From Leuconostoc holzapfelii (GTDB lineage Bacteria; Bacillota; Bacilli; Lactobacillales; Lactobacillaceae): a stretch of DNA of 64,000 nucleotides. Under the pieces are notes generated by a model. It searched no databases, had not been told where the DNA came from, and saw nothing but the letters and a program-made list of their open reading frames with translations. A program made the translations under genes and the position numbers. Shown here one piece after another: positions 17,413-26,900 of this stretch; positions within the stretch are counted from its first letter, which is position 1; every line of letters begins with the position of its first letter. The DNA is taken from NCBI RefSeq assembly GCF_012396485.1, contig NZ_JAAXPO010000004.1, forward strand, positions 124,001 through 188,000. Direction: 5' to 3'.

Positions 17413-18400
17413 CTCCTGCTACAACCACCACATCACCGCGATTAAAATAAACCGTCACCGCTGCCCCGATCGCATACAACGTTTGTGGTGCTGTGATGAG
17501 TGTGAGTTCAGTATCTAACGCTAACAACGTGTAACGATACCCCGAACCAAAATACTCTACTTCACGCACCACCCCTGAAATTGTAAAATCGCCTGAGTCT
17601 AAGGTGAGGTGTTCTGGCCGAATATAAGCCTGCGCTTGGGGCGCCAGTGTTAAGGCTAAATTCGTCACAAGTTGCGGTCCTAAGCGGTTAATATCCCCAA
17701 TAAAGTTCGCGACAAACGCTGTCGCGGGCGTTTGGTAAATCGCTTGCGGTGTCCCAATTTGTTCAATACGCCCTTCATTGACCACCGCAATCTGATCAGA
17801 CAACGTTAATGCTTCACTTTGATCGTGAGTGACGTAAATAATCGTCATTTGCAGCAAATTCTGTAATCGTTTGAGTTCACGGCGCAACGCCACTCGTAAC
17901 CGCGCATCTAAGTTAGAGAGCGGTTCATCAAGTAGTAATAAACTAGGGTTTGGTGCTAATGAACGGGCGATGGCAACACGCTGTTGTTGCCCACCAGATA
18001 ATGCCGAAATCTCCTTTTCCAAACTATCACTAGGTAACTGCACGATCTCGGCCACTTCTTTAACACGCGCATCAATGGCCTGTTTCGTCAACTTTTGGAG
18101 TCGTAACCCATACGCAATATTGTCATAGACGCGCATCGTGGGAAATAACGCATAATTTTGAAACACCATCCCAATCGCCCGTTTTTCCGGCGGAAAGTGC
18201 GTGATATTTTGCCCATCTAATTGGACTTCGCCTTGGCTCACGGTGTTAAAGCCAGTAATTGCCCGCATAATGGTTGACTTGCCACTCCCTGATGGGCCGA
18301 GCAAGGTAAAAAAAGACTTTTCTGGGATGGCCATCGTCACATGTTGCACTGCTGCGTGCGTCCCGTACGTAATGGTGACATCATTTAACGCTAATTTCAT
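17393..18400 (-). CDS. ABC importer ATPase (PotA/FbpC type)
   Basis: 335 aa. Walker A LLGPSGSGKST near residue 35, Q-loop NYALFPTMRVYDNI near 83, signature SALSGGQQQRVAIARSL near 132, Walker B LLLLDEPLSNLD near 155, switch His in VTHDQSEAL near 190, then a C-terminal TOBE-like domain (YIRPEHLTL). Energises the adjacent fused permease. Ends 10 bp upstream-coupled to the binding protein gene. Confidence 0.9.
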   Translation of the reverse strand: MKLALNDVTITYGTHAAVQHVTMAIPEKSFFTLLGPSGSGKSTIMRAITGFNTVSQGEVQLDGQNITHFPPEKRAIGMVFQNYALFPTMRVYDNIAYGLRLQKLTKQAIDARVKEVAEIVQLPSDSLEKEISALSGGQQQRVAIARSLAPNPSLLLLDEPLSNLDARLRVALRRELKRLQNLLQMTIIYVTHDQSEALTLSDQIAVVNEGRIEQIGTPQAIYQTPATAFVANFIGDINRLGPQLVTNLALTLAPQAQAYIRPEHLTLDSGDFTISGVVREVEYFGSGYRYTLLALDTELTLITAPQTLYAIGAAVTVYFNRGDVVVVAGDENASE

Positions 18401-18409
18401 TGGCTATCC

Positions 18410-19465
18410 TTACTTCAAATCATTCAAGTTAATTTTCTCAACCCACTGATCAATATATTTGTTGTACCAGTTGACATCAATATTATGAATTTTAACTTGT
18501 TGGGCTAATTGCTTTTGGAACGCTGGCACTGAAGTTTGTGCTTGCTGGTTGAGCGTATTAATGTGGAACTTTTTCGCCCAAGCTGCCTGCACTTTGGCAC
18601 TACCAAACCAGTTAGCAAACGCTTCGGCCGTCTTTGTGTTGCCAGATTTATTCACCAAGCCAATCTGCTCCGTGGCCACCGGGACACCGTCTGTTGGTGT
18701 GATCACCTGTGGTTGCCATTTAAACGTGTTTGGAATATTAGCTAAGTCAGACGAAAAGGTGTAACCAATTTTAGCCCGGTCATCATTGACTGGCTGGGCA
18801 AAAAGTTCATTTGGCTTCAACTGCACCCCATTTTTGAAATAATTGGCCAAAGCGGTCCAGCCAGCTTCACTGACGCCCAGGTCGCCATGATCATCACGAT
18901 AAGGCGATAAGATTTGCGCAATCACAATCAGATTCGTCCCACTGCCCAAAGTGCCCTTGCCTGGCACCGTATATTGGCCAGCAAATGCTGGTGTCGTCAA
19001 CGCTTGCCAAGACGTTGGCAGTGCTGATTTTGCTACGTTTGGTTTCGCAACTAACACAATCTTTTCTTGGTCAGTCGGATAATAGTAACCTTTACCGGTA
19101 ATTTGGCTGGTTGGCACCTCTTTTGCCCAACTGGCCGTGTAGGGTTTAAGCAATTTTTGGTTGGCTAACTCATCAAAACCAAACTGATTAGAGCCGTAAA
19201 TCACATCAGCAACTGGCTTATTCTTCTCGGCGACTACTCGGTTGACCAGATCCCCACTGCCTAACTGAACTTCCTTAATTTTAAAGCCAGCCTTGGCGGC
19301 TTGTTGTTGAATCCACTCACCTCGGCCATTACTAAACGAGTTAGAATAGACAACAATACTTTTGTCCTTTGATTGACTGCCATTCACGGCCGTCACGGCA
19401 ACAGCGCCACCACCAACGACAACAACTGCTGCAACGGCACCAAGCCATGTTTTTGTGTTCATCAT
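18410..19465 (-). CDS. ABC importer extracellular substrate-binding protein (family 1/Fe3+-thiamine-phosphonate type), no lipobox
   Basis: 351 aa. A hydrophobic N-terminal segment (WLGAVAAVVVVGGGAVAVTA) is followed by a periplasmic-binding fold starting SIVVYSNSFSNGRGEW, with VADVIYGSNQ and the C-terminal domain-closing region LVNKSGNTKTAEAFANWF. The signal segment has no cysteine, so the protein would be membrane-anchored by an uncleaved helix or secreted, not a lipoprotein. First gene of the three-gene importer operon; TGAGGAAAA precedes tandem ATGs. ThiB, FbpA and PhnS are all alternatives. Confidence 0.78.
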   Translation of the reverse strand: MMNTKTWLGAVAAVVVVGGGAVAVTAVNGSQSKDKSIVVYSNSFSNGRGEWIQQQAAKAGFKIKEVQLGSGDLVNRVVAEKNKPVADVIYGSNQFGFDELANQKLLKPYTASWAKEVPTSQITGKGYYYPTDQEKIVLVAKPNVAKSALPTSWQALTTPAFAGQYTVPGKGTLGSGTNLIVIAQILSPYRDDHGDLGVSEAGWTALANYFKNGVQLKPNELFAQPVNDDRAKIGYTFSSDLANIPNTFKWQPQVITPTDGVPVATEQIGLVNKSGNTKTAEAFANWFGSAKVQAAWAKKFHINTLNQQAQTSVPAFQKQLAQQVKIHNIDVNWYNKYIDQWVEKINLNDLK

Positions 19466-19849
19466 TTTTCCTCAATCATTACAATCATAATGCAACATGT
19501 CACATTGCTAAGTATAACTGGCTATTGTAAATTATTAGGGTGGTCACGTAAACATCGTGTCAATAAGAGGTATGGGGTTAATCATCTATCTTTTAGTCGC
19601 ATAAAAAAACACGACGTCACAATGCGTGATATTATCATTTATCTGCCCTACTTGTCGCCATATCATTTGCCAACTATTTAAGCTTATCGGTTGACTGTGC
19701 CAAAATGTGGTAAGATAGTACAAACAATAAAACAGTATACCCCCAAAACTGCGACCACAACCAATAGCGGTCCCATTAAATACTGTCACTTGCCGCCATT
19801 TAGGCCTACTAATCCCCCCTTGTAACATGATATAAACCCTAAGAAAAAT
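19466..19849. other. Divergent intergenic region
   Basis: 384 bp without a convincing gene. A plus-strand promoter TTGACT-17 bp-GATAGT (19689-19717) probably drives the serine hydrolase, leaving a leader of about 130 nt. On the minus strand TTGACA (about 19558) precedes an AT-rich stretch and may serve the ABC importer. Confidence 0.5.
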
Positions 19850-20731
19850 ATGAAACACGCCAAGAAAAATCAACTCCCCCTATTGCTTGTCCCCGTCATC
19901 CTTTTATTCGGGATTTTAATTGTTTATCGCTTGGTGAGCATGGACACCGAGCATCCTGCTACGTCACCGATTGTCTCGTTATCCGAAAGATTACAACATC
20001 AACCTGACTCAGCGCTAAAACAGCAATGGCAAACGATTTTACATCACCAAGACTCCGATGTGAACATTGCTGTTTATAATGAGAAAACGAAGCAAACCAC
20101 AACATACACGAATAACGCATCAGTGACTTATCCTACCGCAAGTATTGTCAAAGTCAGTGTGTTGGCTAATTTGTTGCGCATGACCCAGTCAGATGATACC
20201 TCACTCTCACCAACTGAAAAATCGCTTGCTGAGAATATGATCGTTGATTCAGACAATGACGCTACCACAACACTGTTAAATACCTATCAAGATGGCTACA
20301 CTAGCCCAGACAGTCTTTTTAGCGCACTGCACATGACGCAAAGCAAAATGGATCCCGATGCTTGGGGGCTCACCACGACAACGGCACTGGACCAACTCAA
20401 ATTGCTCAATGCGCTAGCCTACGGTCAAAAATCGCCACTCAATCAGTCAGATCGCCATTATGTGTTAAAACTCATGGCTAATGTCAGCCCGGATCAAGCT
20501 TGGGGTATCAGCAAAGGCATCGCTGACAACGCCACCATACAGCTCAAAAACGGCTGGTTGGAATCAGACGATGGTTCGAGTTGGATTGTGAATTCTATCG
20601 GTCATATCCAAACAAAAGATAGTAACTACACCATTGCTGTCCTCACTAATGGTAATGCAACCGAAGCAGATGGTATCGATTTGATTGAAAGCCTATCTTC
20701 AGCGACAGCACAAGAATTAAAAGCCGATTAA
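19850..20731 (+). CDS. Membrane-anchored serine hydrolase, class A beta-lactamase fold
   Basis: 293 aa. An N-terminal membrane helix (LLLVPVILLFGILIVY) anchors an extracellular domain of the PBP/class A beta-lactamase superfamily. The SxxK motif is SIVK near residue 100, an SDN-like SDND is near 128, and a KTG-equivalent KNG appears near 228. In Lactobacillales such proteins are usually uncharacterised cell-wall hydrolases or peptidases rather than true resistance enzymes; the weak KTG box supports caution. The RBS is poor (AAGAAAA). Monocistronic, followed by a terminator. Confidence 0.75.
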   Translation: MKHAKKNQLPLLLVPVILLFGILIVYRLVSMDTEHPATSPIVSLSERLQHQPDSALKQQWQTILHHQDSDVNIAVYNEKTKQTTTYTNNASVTYPTASIVKVSVLANLLRMTQSDDTSLSPTEKSLAENMIVDSDNDATTTLLNTYQDGYTSPDSLFSALHMTQSKMDPDAWGLTTTTALDQLKLLNALAYGQKSPLNQSDRHYVLKLMANVSPDQAWGISKGIADNATIQLKNGWLESDDGSSWIVNSIGHIQTKDSNYTIAVLTNGNATEADGIDLIESLSSATAQELKAD

Positions 20732-20767
20732 CCTAGTCGGCATGGGCAAAATACCCCATCATAAACA

Positions 20768-20800
20768 GTGTACGTATTGTCACATACGTACGCTTTTTTT
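20768..20800 (+). terminator. Terminator of the serine hydrolase gene
   Basis: GTGTACGTA / TACGTACGC inverted repeat followed by T7. Confidence 0.8.
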
Positions 20801-20804
20801 GCAC

Positions 20805-20849
20805 AAAAAAAGTGTTGCATCAAGACTTCAAGTCTTAATGCAACACTTT
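20805..20849 (-). terminator. Terminator of tRNA-Ser
   Basis: Long stem AAAGTGTTGCAT ... ATGCAACACTTT with an inner AAGACTT/AAGTCTT hairpin, then T7 on the minus strand directly after the tRNA. Confidence 0.88.
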
Positions 20850-20861
20850 CATGCGTTATAG

Positions 20862-20949
20862 TGGAGAAGAAGGGATTCGAACCCTCGCACGCTTTAACAC
20901 GTCTACACCCTTAGCAAGGGCGCCTCTTCAGCCGCTTGAGTACTTCTCC
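20862..20949 (-). tRNA. tRNA-Ser (GCU anticodon)
   Basis: 88-nt class II tRNA. Acceptor arms GGAGAAG / CTTCTCC, anticodon arm CGCCC-TTGCTAA-GGGTG with GCT in the loop, a long variable arm typical of serine, and T-loop TTCGAAT. CCA is not encoded; the base after the acceptor stem is A. Confidence 0.93.
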
Positions 20950-21011
20950 ATAACAGATACTATCATATCAGATAAATGAGACAATAGCAAATGTTTTCAG
21001 CATGTCCCCAC

Positions 21012-22814
21012 TCAGTCGCGGCCCGCTAACACAGCCGCAAATTCCTCGTGGTAAATTTCAAATTTTTTCTCGCCCACACCAGAGATCGCTAAAAATTCTG
21101 TCGCAGTTTTTGGCCGTAAGACAGCCATGTTCATCAACGTTTTATCCGAGAAAATCATAAACGGCGGCAAACCCGCTTCACGTGCAAGCGCTAAACGTTT
21201 TGTTTTTAGTCGGGCAAATAACTGATTGTCCGCATCGGATAACTTTAAACCAGCCGTCGCCACGTTGATTTGTCGTTGGGCAATGACTTGCTGATTAACA
21301 CGCTTGGTCACTTTTATTTGCCCCTTCAAGACCTGTAGCCCACGATCAGTTAGCTTTAAGACAGGAAATTCACCGCCGTCAATCCGCAAATACCCATCCG
21401 CCGTCAAATAATCAATAAAGCGGCTAATATCTTTAATGGTCCGCTCTTTCATCAAGCCAAATGTGGGTAACGTCAGCAAATGGGCATACTTTTGCACACT
21501 GGCATCCCGTGAGCCTTTGAGCACTTTAGCCACTAACGTTTTCCCAAAGCTTTGGTTCATCCGCACGACATTGGCCAAGACGCGCTGAGCATCGGTTGTC
21601 ACATCCACCCGCTCGCGCGCATCCAAACAGTTCGAGCACTGCCCACAATCTTGGGTCACCAGCTCACCAAAATAACCCAGGAGATAACGTGGCAGGCACG
21701 TCTCTGTGTTAGCATACGCATTCATTTCCCGGATTTTATTGTATTCGTTTTGTTTATGCGCCTCGGTGCCTTCAGATTTTTGTACAAAAAATTCTTGTAA
21801 ATGAATATCTTGTGGCGCATATAATAAGATGGCTTCCGACGGCAGACCGTCACGACCAGCACGACCGATTTCTTGGTAATACGCCTCAATGTTGCCTGGC
21901 ACAGCATAATGGATAACAAATCGGACATCTGGTTTGTTAATCCCCATACCAAACGCATTGGTGGCAACAATCACTTGCACGTCGTCATATAAAAAGGCTT
22001 CTTGCATCGCTTGCCGTTCTTTTTCTGGTAACCCAGCATGATAACGGCCAACTTTCACGCCTTTTTTGGCCAATGCATCATACAATTCGTCAACTTGCTT
22101 ACGCGTTGCCGCATAAATAATCCCACTTTTCCCAGTATTAGCGCGCAAGTAGTCTTGGACATACTGGCGCTTATCCACTTGATGAGCAATTTTAAGGGCC
22201 AAATTATCCCGAGCAAACCCAGTTAACACCGTATCTTCATCACTCACAGCCAGTAATTGCTGCAAGTTTTGACGCACACGATCTGTGGCAGTCGCCGTCA
22301 AACCAAGCACTGCCGGTTGCCCTGGAATTTGGGCCAGGAGTGGCAAAATATTGAGATAACTCGGCCTAAAGTCATGCCCCCATTGTGACATGACATGGGC
22401 TTCATCAATGGCAATTAAGTCAATTGGGAGTTGTTGGACAAAATTAAAAAAACTCGGAATTTCCAAGCGTTCAGGTGACACATACAACATTTTATAAAAA
22501 CCAGCCCGAATGTCTGACATCCGTTGGGCTTGTTCTTGACCTGTCAAAGTTGAGTTCAAAAAAGTCGCGTCAATCCCCATTGCATTTAGACTATCCACCT
22601 GGTCTTTCATCAGCGAAATTAACGGCGAAACGACCAACGTAATCCCTTCAAACATCACCGCCGGCAGCTGGTAGGTGATGGATTTCCCACCACCAGTTGG
22701 CATAATAGCGAGCGCATGTTTATGCGCTAAGACTTTTTCAATAATATCTAATTGTCCGGTACGAAAATCATCATAACCAAAGACTTCTTTTAAAATTTCA
22801 CGCGGTTTTTGCAT
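21012..22814 (-). CDS. recQ: ATP-dependent DNA helicase RecQ
   Basis: 600 aa, standard length. Walker A MPTGGGKSITYQLPA near residue 38, DEAH box IDEAHVMSQWGHDFRP near 135, motif VI EIGRAGRDGLPS near 315. Next come the zinc-binding cysteines (CLPRYLLGYFGE ... CGQCSNC), the RQC winged helix, and a C-terminal HRDC domain from about 525. It unwinds DNA 3'-5' in recombination and replication-fork repair. Monocistronic between tRNA-Ser and a phosphatase. Confidence 0.95.
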   Translation of the reverse strand: MQKPREILKEVFGYDDFRTGQLDIIEKVLAHKHALAIMPTGGGKSITYQLPAVMFEGITLVVSPLISLMKDQVDSLNAMGIDATFLNSTLTGQEQAQRMSDIRAGFYKMLYVSPERLEIPSFFNFVQQLPIDLIAIDEAHVMSQWGHDFRPSYLNILPLLAQIPGQPAVLGLTATATDRVRQNLQQLLAVSDEDTVLTGFARDNLALKIAHQVDKRQYVQDYLRANTGKSGIIYAATRKQVDELYDALAKKGVKVGRYHAGLPEKERQAMQEAFLYDDVQVIVATNAFGMGINKPDVRFVIHYAVPGNIEAYYQEIGRAGRDGLPSEAILLYAPQDIHLQEFFVQKSEGTEAHKQNEYNKIREMNAYANTETCLPRYLLGYFGELVTQDCGQCSNCLDARERVDVTTDAQRVLANVVRMNQSFGKTLVAKVLKGSRDASVQKYAHLLTLPTFGLMKERTIKDISRFIDYLTADGYLRIDGGEFPVLKLTDRGLQVLKGQIKVTKRVNQQVIAQRQINVATAGLKLSDADNQLFARLKTKRLALAREAGLPPFMIFSDKTLMNMAVLRPKTATEFLAISGVGEKKFEIYHEEFAAVLAGRD

Positions 22815-22851
22815 AATTCCATTATAAGCTATTGCGTCAAGTGATGGACAG

Positions 22852-23508
22852 TTAAAAAACCGTGGTCACGTCATTAAACGTTTGGACCTGCAGCTCGCCC
22901 TGAGCGTTGAGATCAAAAATAGCCACCGAGCCGTTTTCCGGCCGTTGTGCGGTCATCAATTGTCCGTAATGTTGGGCCAAATTACCAATCAGTTGCCCGT
23001 GCGTAACGAGCAAAATCGTCGCATCAGCGGGATAATTGGCCTGTAAACTCGCTAACGCTTGGTCGATGCGCTGCCAAAAGGCAGCCGCATTTTCACCAAG
23101 GTGTTTTGGATCCAATTGATAAATGGTATCCATAATTGTGGTCATATCCGCATGTTCAGCAATGTCGCTGGGATCATCCGTTTCCAAGCCAAGCGCTGCC
23201 CCCACAGCACCCCACATGTCATGGTTCCCCCCGCCTTCAAAACTGCCAAAGAAATATTCCCGCCATTCGGGTGTGCTGACGAGCGCGGGTGGCGTTTGTA
23301 GGTTTTCAGCCAGCACAAATTCGGCCGTGTGAATCGCCCGCGAGGTATCAGATGACAAAGCCGCATCAAAATGGACATTTTTTAAGCGCTCACCGGCCGC
23401 TCGGCCATCCGCTTCCCCTTTTGGTGTGAGCGGCGTATCCGCCCAACCTTGAACCTTATCCAACCAGTTAAAAATGGTTTGGCCATGTCGCACTGCATAT
23501 ATTTTCAT
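22852..23508 (-). CDS. Histidine phosphatase (phosphoglycerate mutase-like) family protein
   Basis: 218 aa. Catalytic RHGQT at residues 8-12 (AVRHGQTIFNWLDKVQGWADTPLTPKG pattern), ALSSDTSRAIHTAE near 58, and the second histidine in LLVTHGQLIG near 168. Family members remove phosphate from small metabolites or act as cofactor-dependent mutases. Substrate unknown. It lies 38 bp after the recQ start on the same strand. Confidence 0.82.
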   Translation of the reverse strand: MKIYAVRHGQTIFNWLDKVQGWADTPLTPKGEADGRAAGERLKNVHFDAALSSDTSRAIHTAEFVLAENLQTPPALVSTPEWREYFFGSFEGGGNHDMWGAVGAALGLETDDPSDIAEHADMTTIMDTIYQLDPKHLGENAAAFWQRIDQALASLQANYPADATILLVTHGQLIGNLAQHYGQLMTAQRPENGSVAIFDLNAQGELQVQTFNDVTTVF

Positions 23509-23573
23509 CTTAACGCCTCCTTCATGTGATCACAACATCGTATCTTTCCCCCTCTATTCTACCCGTTTTTCCA

Positions 23574-23600
23574 CAAAAAAAGACACATGTGATTTGTGTC
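23574..23600 (-). terminator. Terminator of the membrane protein gene at 23612-24070
   Basis: GACACA ... TGTGTC hairpin followed by T8 on the minus strand. Confidence 0.75.
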
Positions 23601-23611
23601 TTGTCGTCAGT

Positions 23612-24070
23612 TTAAAACGGATTTAATTGAAATGACCAAGGAATATATTGTCGGAACATGTAGTGTAGACCAGCTGCAACCCCTGCCAATATGACGAGAC
23701 TAACCAGCTGTGGACTTTGAAATTGGTGAGCACGACTCAAAAATCGTGCACCAATCTGAAACCCGATGTACAACACGCTAAACCAACCAAAATAGGCGGC
23801 TAAAATATTACCACCAATCCGAGTTGTTTTGTCAAACCAGTTCTCTGGTTGTCCAGCAAAGAATTTCACATGTAACCAATCCAAAAACAGCATAATAAAA
23901 ATAAAACTGATGAGATCCATGCCAACTAATTTTAAAATTGCCCAATAATCACGTGGCACACTGAAATGTTGGTGGTGAAAAACATTGAGTAAATAGGCGG
24001 TTAAAATGTCTGATCCCAAAATAAACAATAGCCAACTCAATGGTTTTGCACGTACCATATCACGAATCAT
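23612..24070 (-). CDS. Hypothetical membrane protein
   Basis: 152 aa from the ATG at 24070, chosen because GGGGGC lies about 7 nt upstream; a GTG at 24088 is an alternative. About four hydrophobic helices with a soluble loop FAGQPENWFDKTTRIGGN between the second and third. I do not recognise the family. It is monocistronic, with its own terminator. Confidence 0.6.
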   Translation of the reverse strand: MIRDMVRAKPLSWLLFILGSDILTAYLLNVFHHQHFSVPRDYWAILKLVGMDLISFIFIMLFLDWLHVKFFAGQPENWFDKTTRIGGNILAAYFGWFSVLYIGFQIGARFLSRAHQFQSPQLVSLVILAGVAAGLHYMFRQYIPWSFQLNPF

Positions 24071-24203
24071 ATCTTGCCCCCATATCACCCATACGACCCC
24101 TGATCCAGGTGAAATCGCATCGGTTATGCCTTGTTTATTCGATTATACCACGTCCTCCTTTGCACACGGGCCAAAACAAAATGCGTATCACACACAATCT
24201 ATG

Positions 24204-25574
24204 TCACGCGTTGTCAGATGAGTCCTCGGCTTGTTTTAACCCAATACCCGTCACAGCTGATAAAATGGACATCACCGGCGAGAGCAAGGCAAACAAAGTA
24301 AAGGGCGCAAATGCCAGCACTGGCACACCTAACGTTTGCGCGGCAAAACCACCGGCAACACCCCATGGCACCAAATAATTCATCACCGTACCCGAGTCTT
24401 CAATCGTCCGCCCCAGCGCCAATGGCGAAAGATTGACAGTTTGAAAACTGCGTTTAAATAACTGCCCTGGCAGGATTGTCGCCAAGTATTGTTCCCCCAC
24501 TAAAAAGTTCGCCCCAATGCCCGTCAGCAAAGTTGCCAAAACAATGGCACGTTGCGTGTTTAAATGCGACACAATCGGTTGCATAACAGCCTGTAAAATA
24601 CCCAGGCCACTGAGCAAGCCGCCCAGACCCAAGGCCAACATAATCATCATGATGGTCTCCATCATGGCCGCCATGCCGCCACGATTAAGCAGGGCCATCA
24701 GTGTTGGGTTGGTTTGTGTTGTTTTAAAACCAGCCACCACCAATGTCGCCCAAGCTGGCACACTATGATGCAGTAAAAAAGCAGCACTCGACAATAAAAT
24801 ATTCAATGTTAATGCTGGAATAGCTGGTATTTTGTACCAAGCCGTCACCACAAGCAAAGCCAGAGGCACGAGCGCCCACCAGGTTGGTTGCAGCAAAGGT
24901 AATAACGCGGCAATCTTTTGTGTTGCCTGTGCATCCGATTGATGCCCAGCACTTAAAACCACGCTCACGATAAATGTCACACCCCATGCTGGTAAAGTCG
25001 TCCACATCAAATTTTTAATGTGCGCAAAAAGATCTGTTTCCGAAATGGCACTGGCCAAATTCGTTGATTCTGATAAGGGCGAACTTTTATCGCCAAAAAT
25101 AGCCCCTGATAAGACAATACCGGCCACAATCGCTGGATTCATCCCCATCAATGTCCCCACACCCATCAGCGAGACGCCAACTGTGGACAACGTCGTAAAG
25201 GCACTACCAATCAAAGCCCCCACCAGCGATGTCGTAACAAACGCTGTGGGCAAGAAAAACGCCGGGGTTAAAATTTTAAAGCCCGCCCAAATCATCGTGG
25301 GAATCACGCCAGTCGCCAGCCACAGTGCAATTAATGCCCCAATCAATAGGAAAAGGAATAATGGTGTCAGCCCTGATTCAATCCCCTTCACCAGTTCCCG
25401 TTGGCTTGTTTGCCATGACACGCCGCGCAAGCGTGCCACCACCATGATTAAGCCAATCACCGCCAAAATTGGGGCAATCGGCATCAAGTCAAAGCCTATC
25501 ACGCCCACCGCCAAAATCATCACGGTTCCCAATAATAAAAACGCTGACAACTTGGTACCCAGTTGTTTTGCCAT
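24204..25574 (-). CDS. NhaC-superfamily Na+/H+ antiporter-type transporter, probable tyrosine transporter
   Basis: 456 aa with about 11 membrane segments. NhaC features: TPLFLFLLIGALIALW, FGDKSSPLSESTNLAS near residue 160, and GEQYLATILPGQLF near 345 followed by SGTVMNYLVPWG. Members include true antiporters and amino acid or malate/lactate transporters (MetT, LysW, TyrT, MleN). The gene is preceded by a T-box leader whose specifier appears to be UAC (Tyr), which points to tyrosine uptake. That assignment depends on reading the specifier loop correctly. Neither a tyrosine decarboxylase nor tyrP is adjacent. Confidence 0.8.
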   Translation of the reverse strand: MAKQLGTKLSAFLLLGTVMILAVGVIGFDLMPIAPILAVIGLIMVVARLRGVSWQTSQRELVKGIESGLTPLFLFLLIGALIALWLATGVIPTMIWAGFKILTPAFFLPTAFVTTSLVGALIGSAFTTLSTVGVSLMGVGTLMGMNPAIVAGIVLSGAIFGDKSSPLSESTNLASAISETDLFAHIKNLMWTTLPAWGVTFIVSVVLSAGHQSDAQATQKIAALLPLLQPTWWALVPLALLVVTAWYKIPAIPALTLNILLSSAAFLLHHSVPAWATLVVAGFKTTQTNPTLMALLNRGGMAAMMETIMMIMLALGLGGLLSGLGILQAVMQPIVSHLNTQRAIVLATLLTGIGANFLVGEQYLATILPGQLFKRSFQTVNLSPLALGRTIEDSGTVMNYLVPWGVAGGFAAQTLGVPVLAFAPFTLFALLSPVMSILSAVTGIGLKQAEDSSDNA

Positions 25575-25625
25575 ATTTTTTCTCCTGTCGCCATCAGTTT
25601 TCTGATGTTTTTTTCAATAAAAAAA

Positions 25626-25858
25626 GTCCCTGCTGTCACTTTGACAGAAGGGACGAATCGACAATTAAAAATCCGTGGTACCACCCAGCTTACGCGTTAA
25701 AAAACGCATCACTTTGGCATTTGATAACATGGTGCTGCCACGCTTAAATCGATAGCTGTATTTCGGATAGCAACACCTGTGCAGTTTTCACCAACCACTG
25801 CTTCTCTTCACGCCGAATGTTTATCCTACTCAAATAAGTGCTAATTTCAAGTAGTCCT
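25626..25858 (-). ncRNA. T-box leader, tyrosine (UAC) specifier, upstream of the NhaC-type gene
   Basis: The minus strand shows the T-box GGGTGGTACCACGG (around 25674-25690) and a terminator with arms GTCCCT.CTGTCA / TGACAGCAGGGAC followed by T7 (25626-25654). Upstream is stem I: GATA and TCGG on the 5' side pair with CCGA and TATC on the 3' side. The 3' internal loop reads AATACAGC, placing UAC in the specifier position. Promoter TTGACA-17-TACACT at 25859-25887. Confidence 0.85.
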
Positions 25859-25887
25859 AGTGTACTATGCATCCTCTGACGTGTCAA
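25859..25887 (-). promoter_or_regulatory. Promoter of the NhaC T-box transcript
   Basis: Minus-strand TTGACA (25882-25887), 17-bp spacer, TACACT (25859-25864). Confidence 0.75.
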
Positions 25888-25943
25888 TAGATGCGCCAGC
25901 GAGCCATACCTGATTCTTCAATTAACATACTTTATGTTGCGTA

Positions 25944-26879
25944 TCAATTAGGACAAATAATGGTAGCTCGGCCATTTTTCTTATAGTCTGAAATATTATC
26001 TAAGCTCGTCATAATAGCTTTTTTGCCTGTTTTTTCAACAAACGACATCAATGCTAGAATCTTAGGTTTCATTGAGCCTTCTGCGAATTCATTCTCATCG
26101 ACATATTTTTGCGCTGTTTCAACGGTCAATTCATGCAACGGTTGTTCTGCGGGGGTCCCGTAATTAATATAGGCCATATCAACAGCTGTCAAAATGACTA
26201 GTTCATCAGCGTCTATCACCTCTGCTAATTTCGCAGCAGTAAAGTCTTTATCAATTACAGCTTCAACACCCGAGTATTGTTCCCCATTTTGAACAACAGG
26301 AATACCGCCTCCCCCACCTGCAACAAGTACGGTCCCTGAATCAACTAAGGACTTAATTGATTCAGTTTCTAAAATACTAATAGGCTTTGGAGAAGGCACC
26401 ACACGCCGGTAGCCACGGCCTGCGTCTTCTTTAATTATCCAGTTTGGATGTTCTTTCCTTAAGTTTCCCAACTCTTCTTTTGTGTAGAACATGCCAATTG
26501 GTTTGGTTGGATTTTTAAATGCTTGATCTTTTTTATCGACGATGGTGCGTGTAATAATCGTCGCAATTTTTTTATCCGGTAGGGCCGCATTTAATGCGTT
26601 ATCCATCCAAAGACCGATTTGCCCCTGAGTCATTGCCCCAACAGCATCTAATGGCATTGCTGGATTATCTTCAGATGACCCCAAAGCTTCTTGCAATAAT
26701 AAGTTGCCAACTTGTGGCCCATTGCCATGTGTAATAACTACCTGAGTTTCAGGATTTACTTTGATGTAATTTGCTAGTTTTTCCGCCGTTGTTTTTATTG
26801 CATTTTGTTGCGCTTGAGCTGAGGCGTCTTTGGTTAAAATCGCATTGCCTCCCAAAGCAAAAATAACTCTTGATGACAT
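25944..26879 (-). CDS. arcC: Carbamate kinase
   Basis: 311 aa from the ATG at 26879, chosen because GGAGG is 7 nt upstream; the ATG at 26885 abuts that site. Transfers phosphate from carbamoyl phosphate to ADP, yielding ATP, the energy-producing step of the arginine deiminase pathway. Motifs: FALGGNAIL near residue 6, VVITHGNGPQVGNLL near 47, VLVAGGGGGIPV near 210 and FAEGSMKPKI near 270. Last gene of arcABDC, 21 bp after arcD. Confidence 0.95.
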   Translation of the reverse strand: MSSRVIFALGGNAILTKDASAQAQQNAIKTTAEKLANYIKVNPETQVVITHGNGPQVGNLLLQEALGSSEDNPAMPLDAVGAMTQGQIGLWMDNALNAALPDKKIATIITRTIVDKKDQAFKNPTKPIGMFYTKEELGNLRKEHPNWIIKEDAGRGYRRVVPSPKPISILETESIKSLVDSGTVLVAGGGGGIPVVQNGEQYSGVEAVIDKDFTAAKLAEVIDADELVILTAVDMAYINYGTPAEQPLHELTVETAQKYVDENEFAEGSMKPKILALMSFVEKTGKKAIMTSLDNISDYKKNGRATIICPN

Positions 26880-26900
26880 CGTCATACCTCCTTTTATTTC

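Noticed and set aside
19373-19681. 102-codon frame in the 19.5-kb intergenic region
   Set aside because: Starts inside the binding protein gene on the opposite strand, no RBS, low-complexity translation.
19850-20731. True class A beta-lactamase resistance gene
   Set aside because: The KTG box is KNG and the protein is membrane-anchored; an uncharacterised cell-wall serine hydrolase is the safer call.
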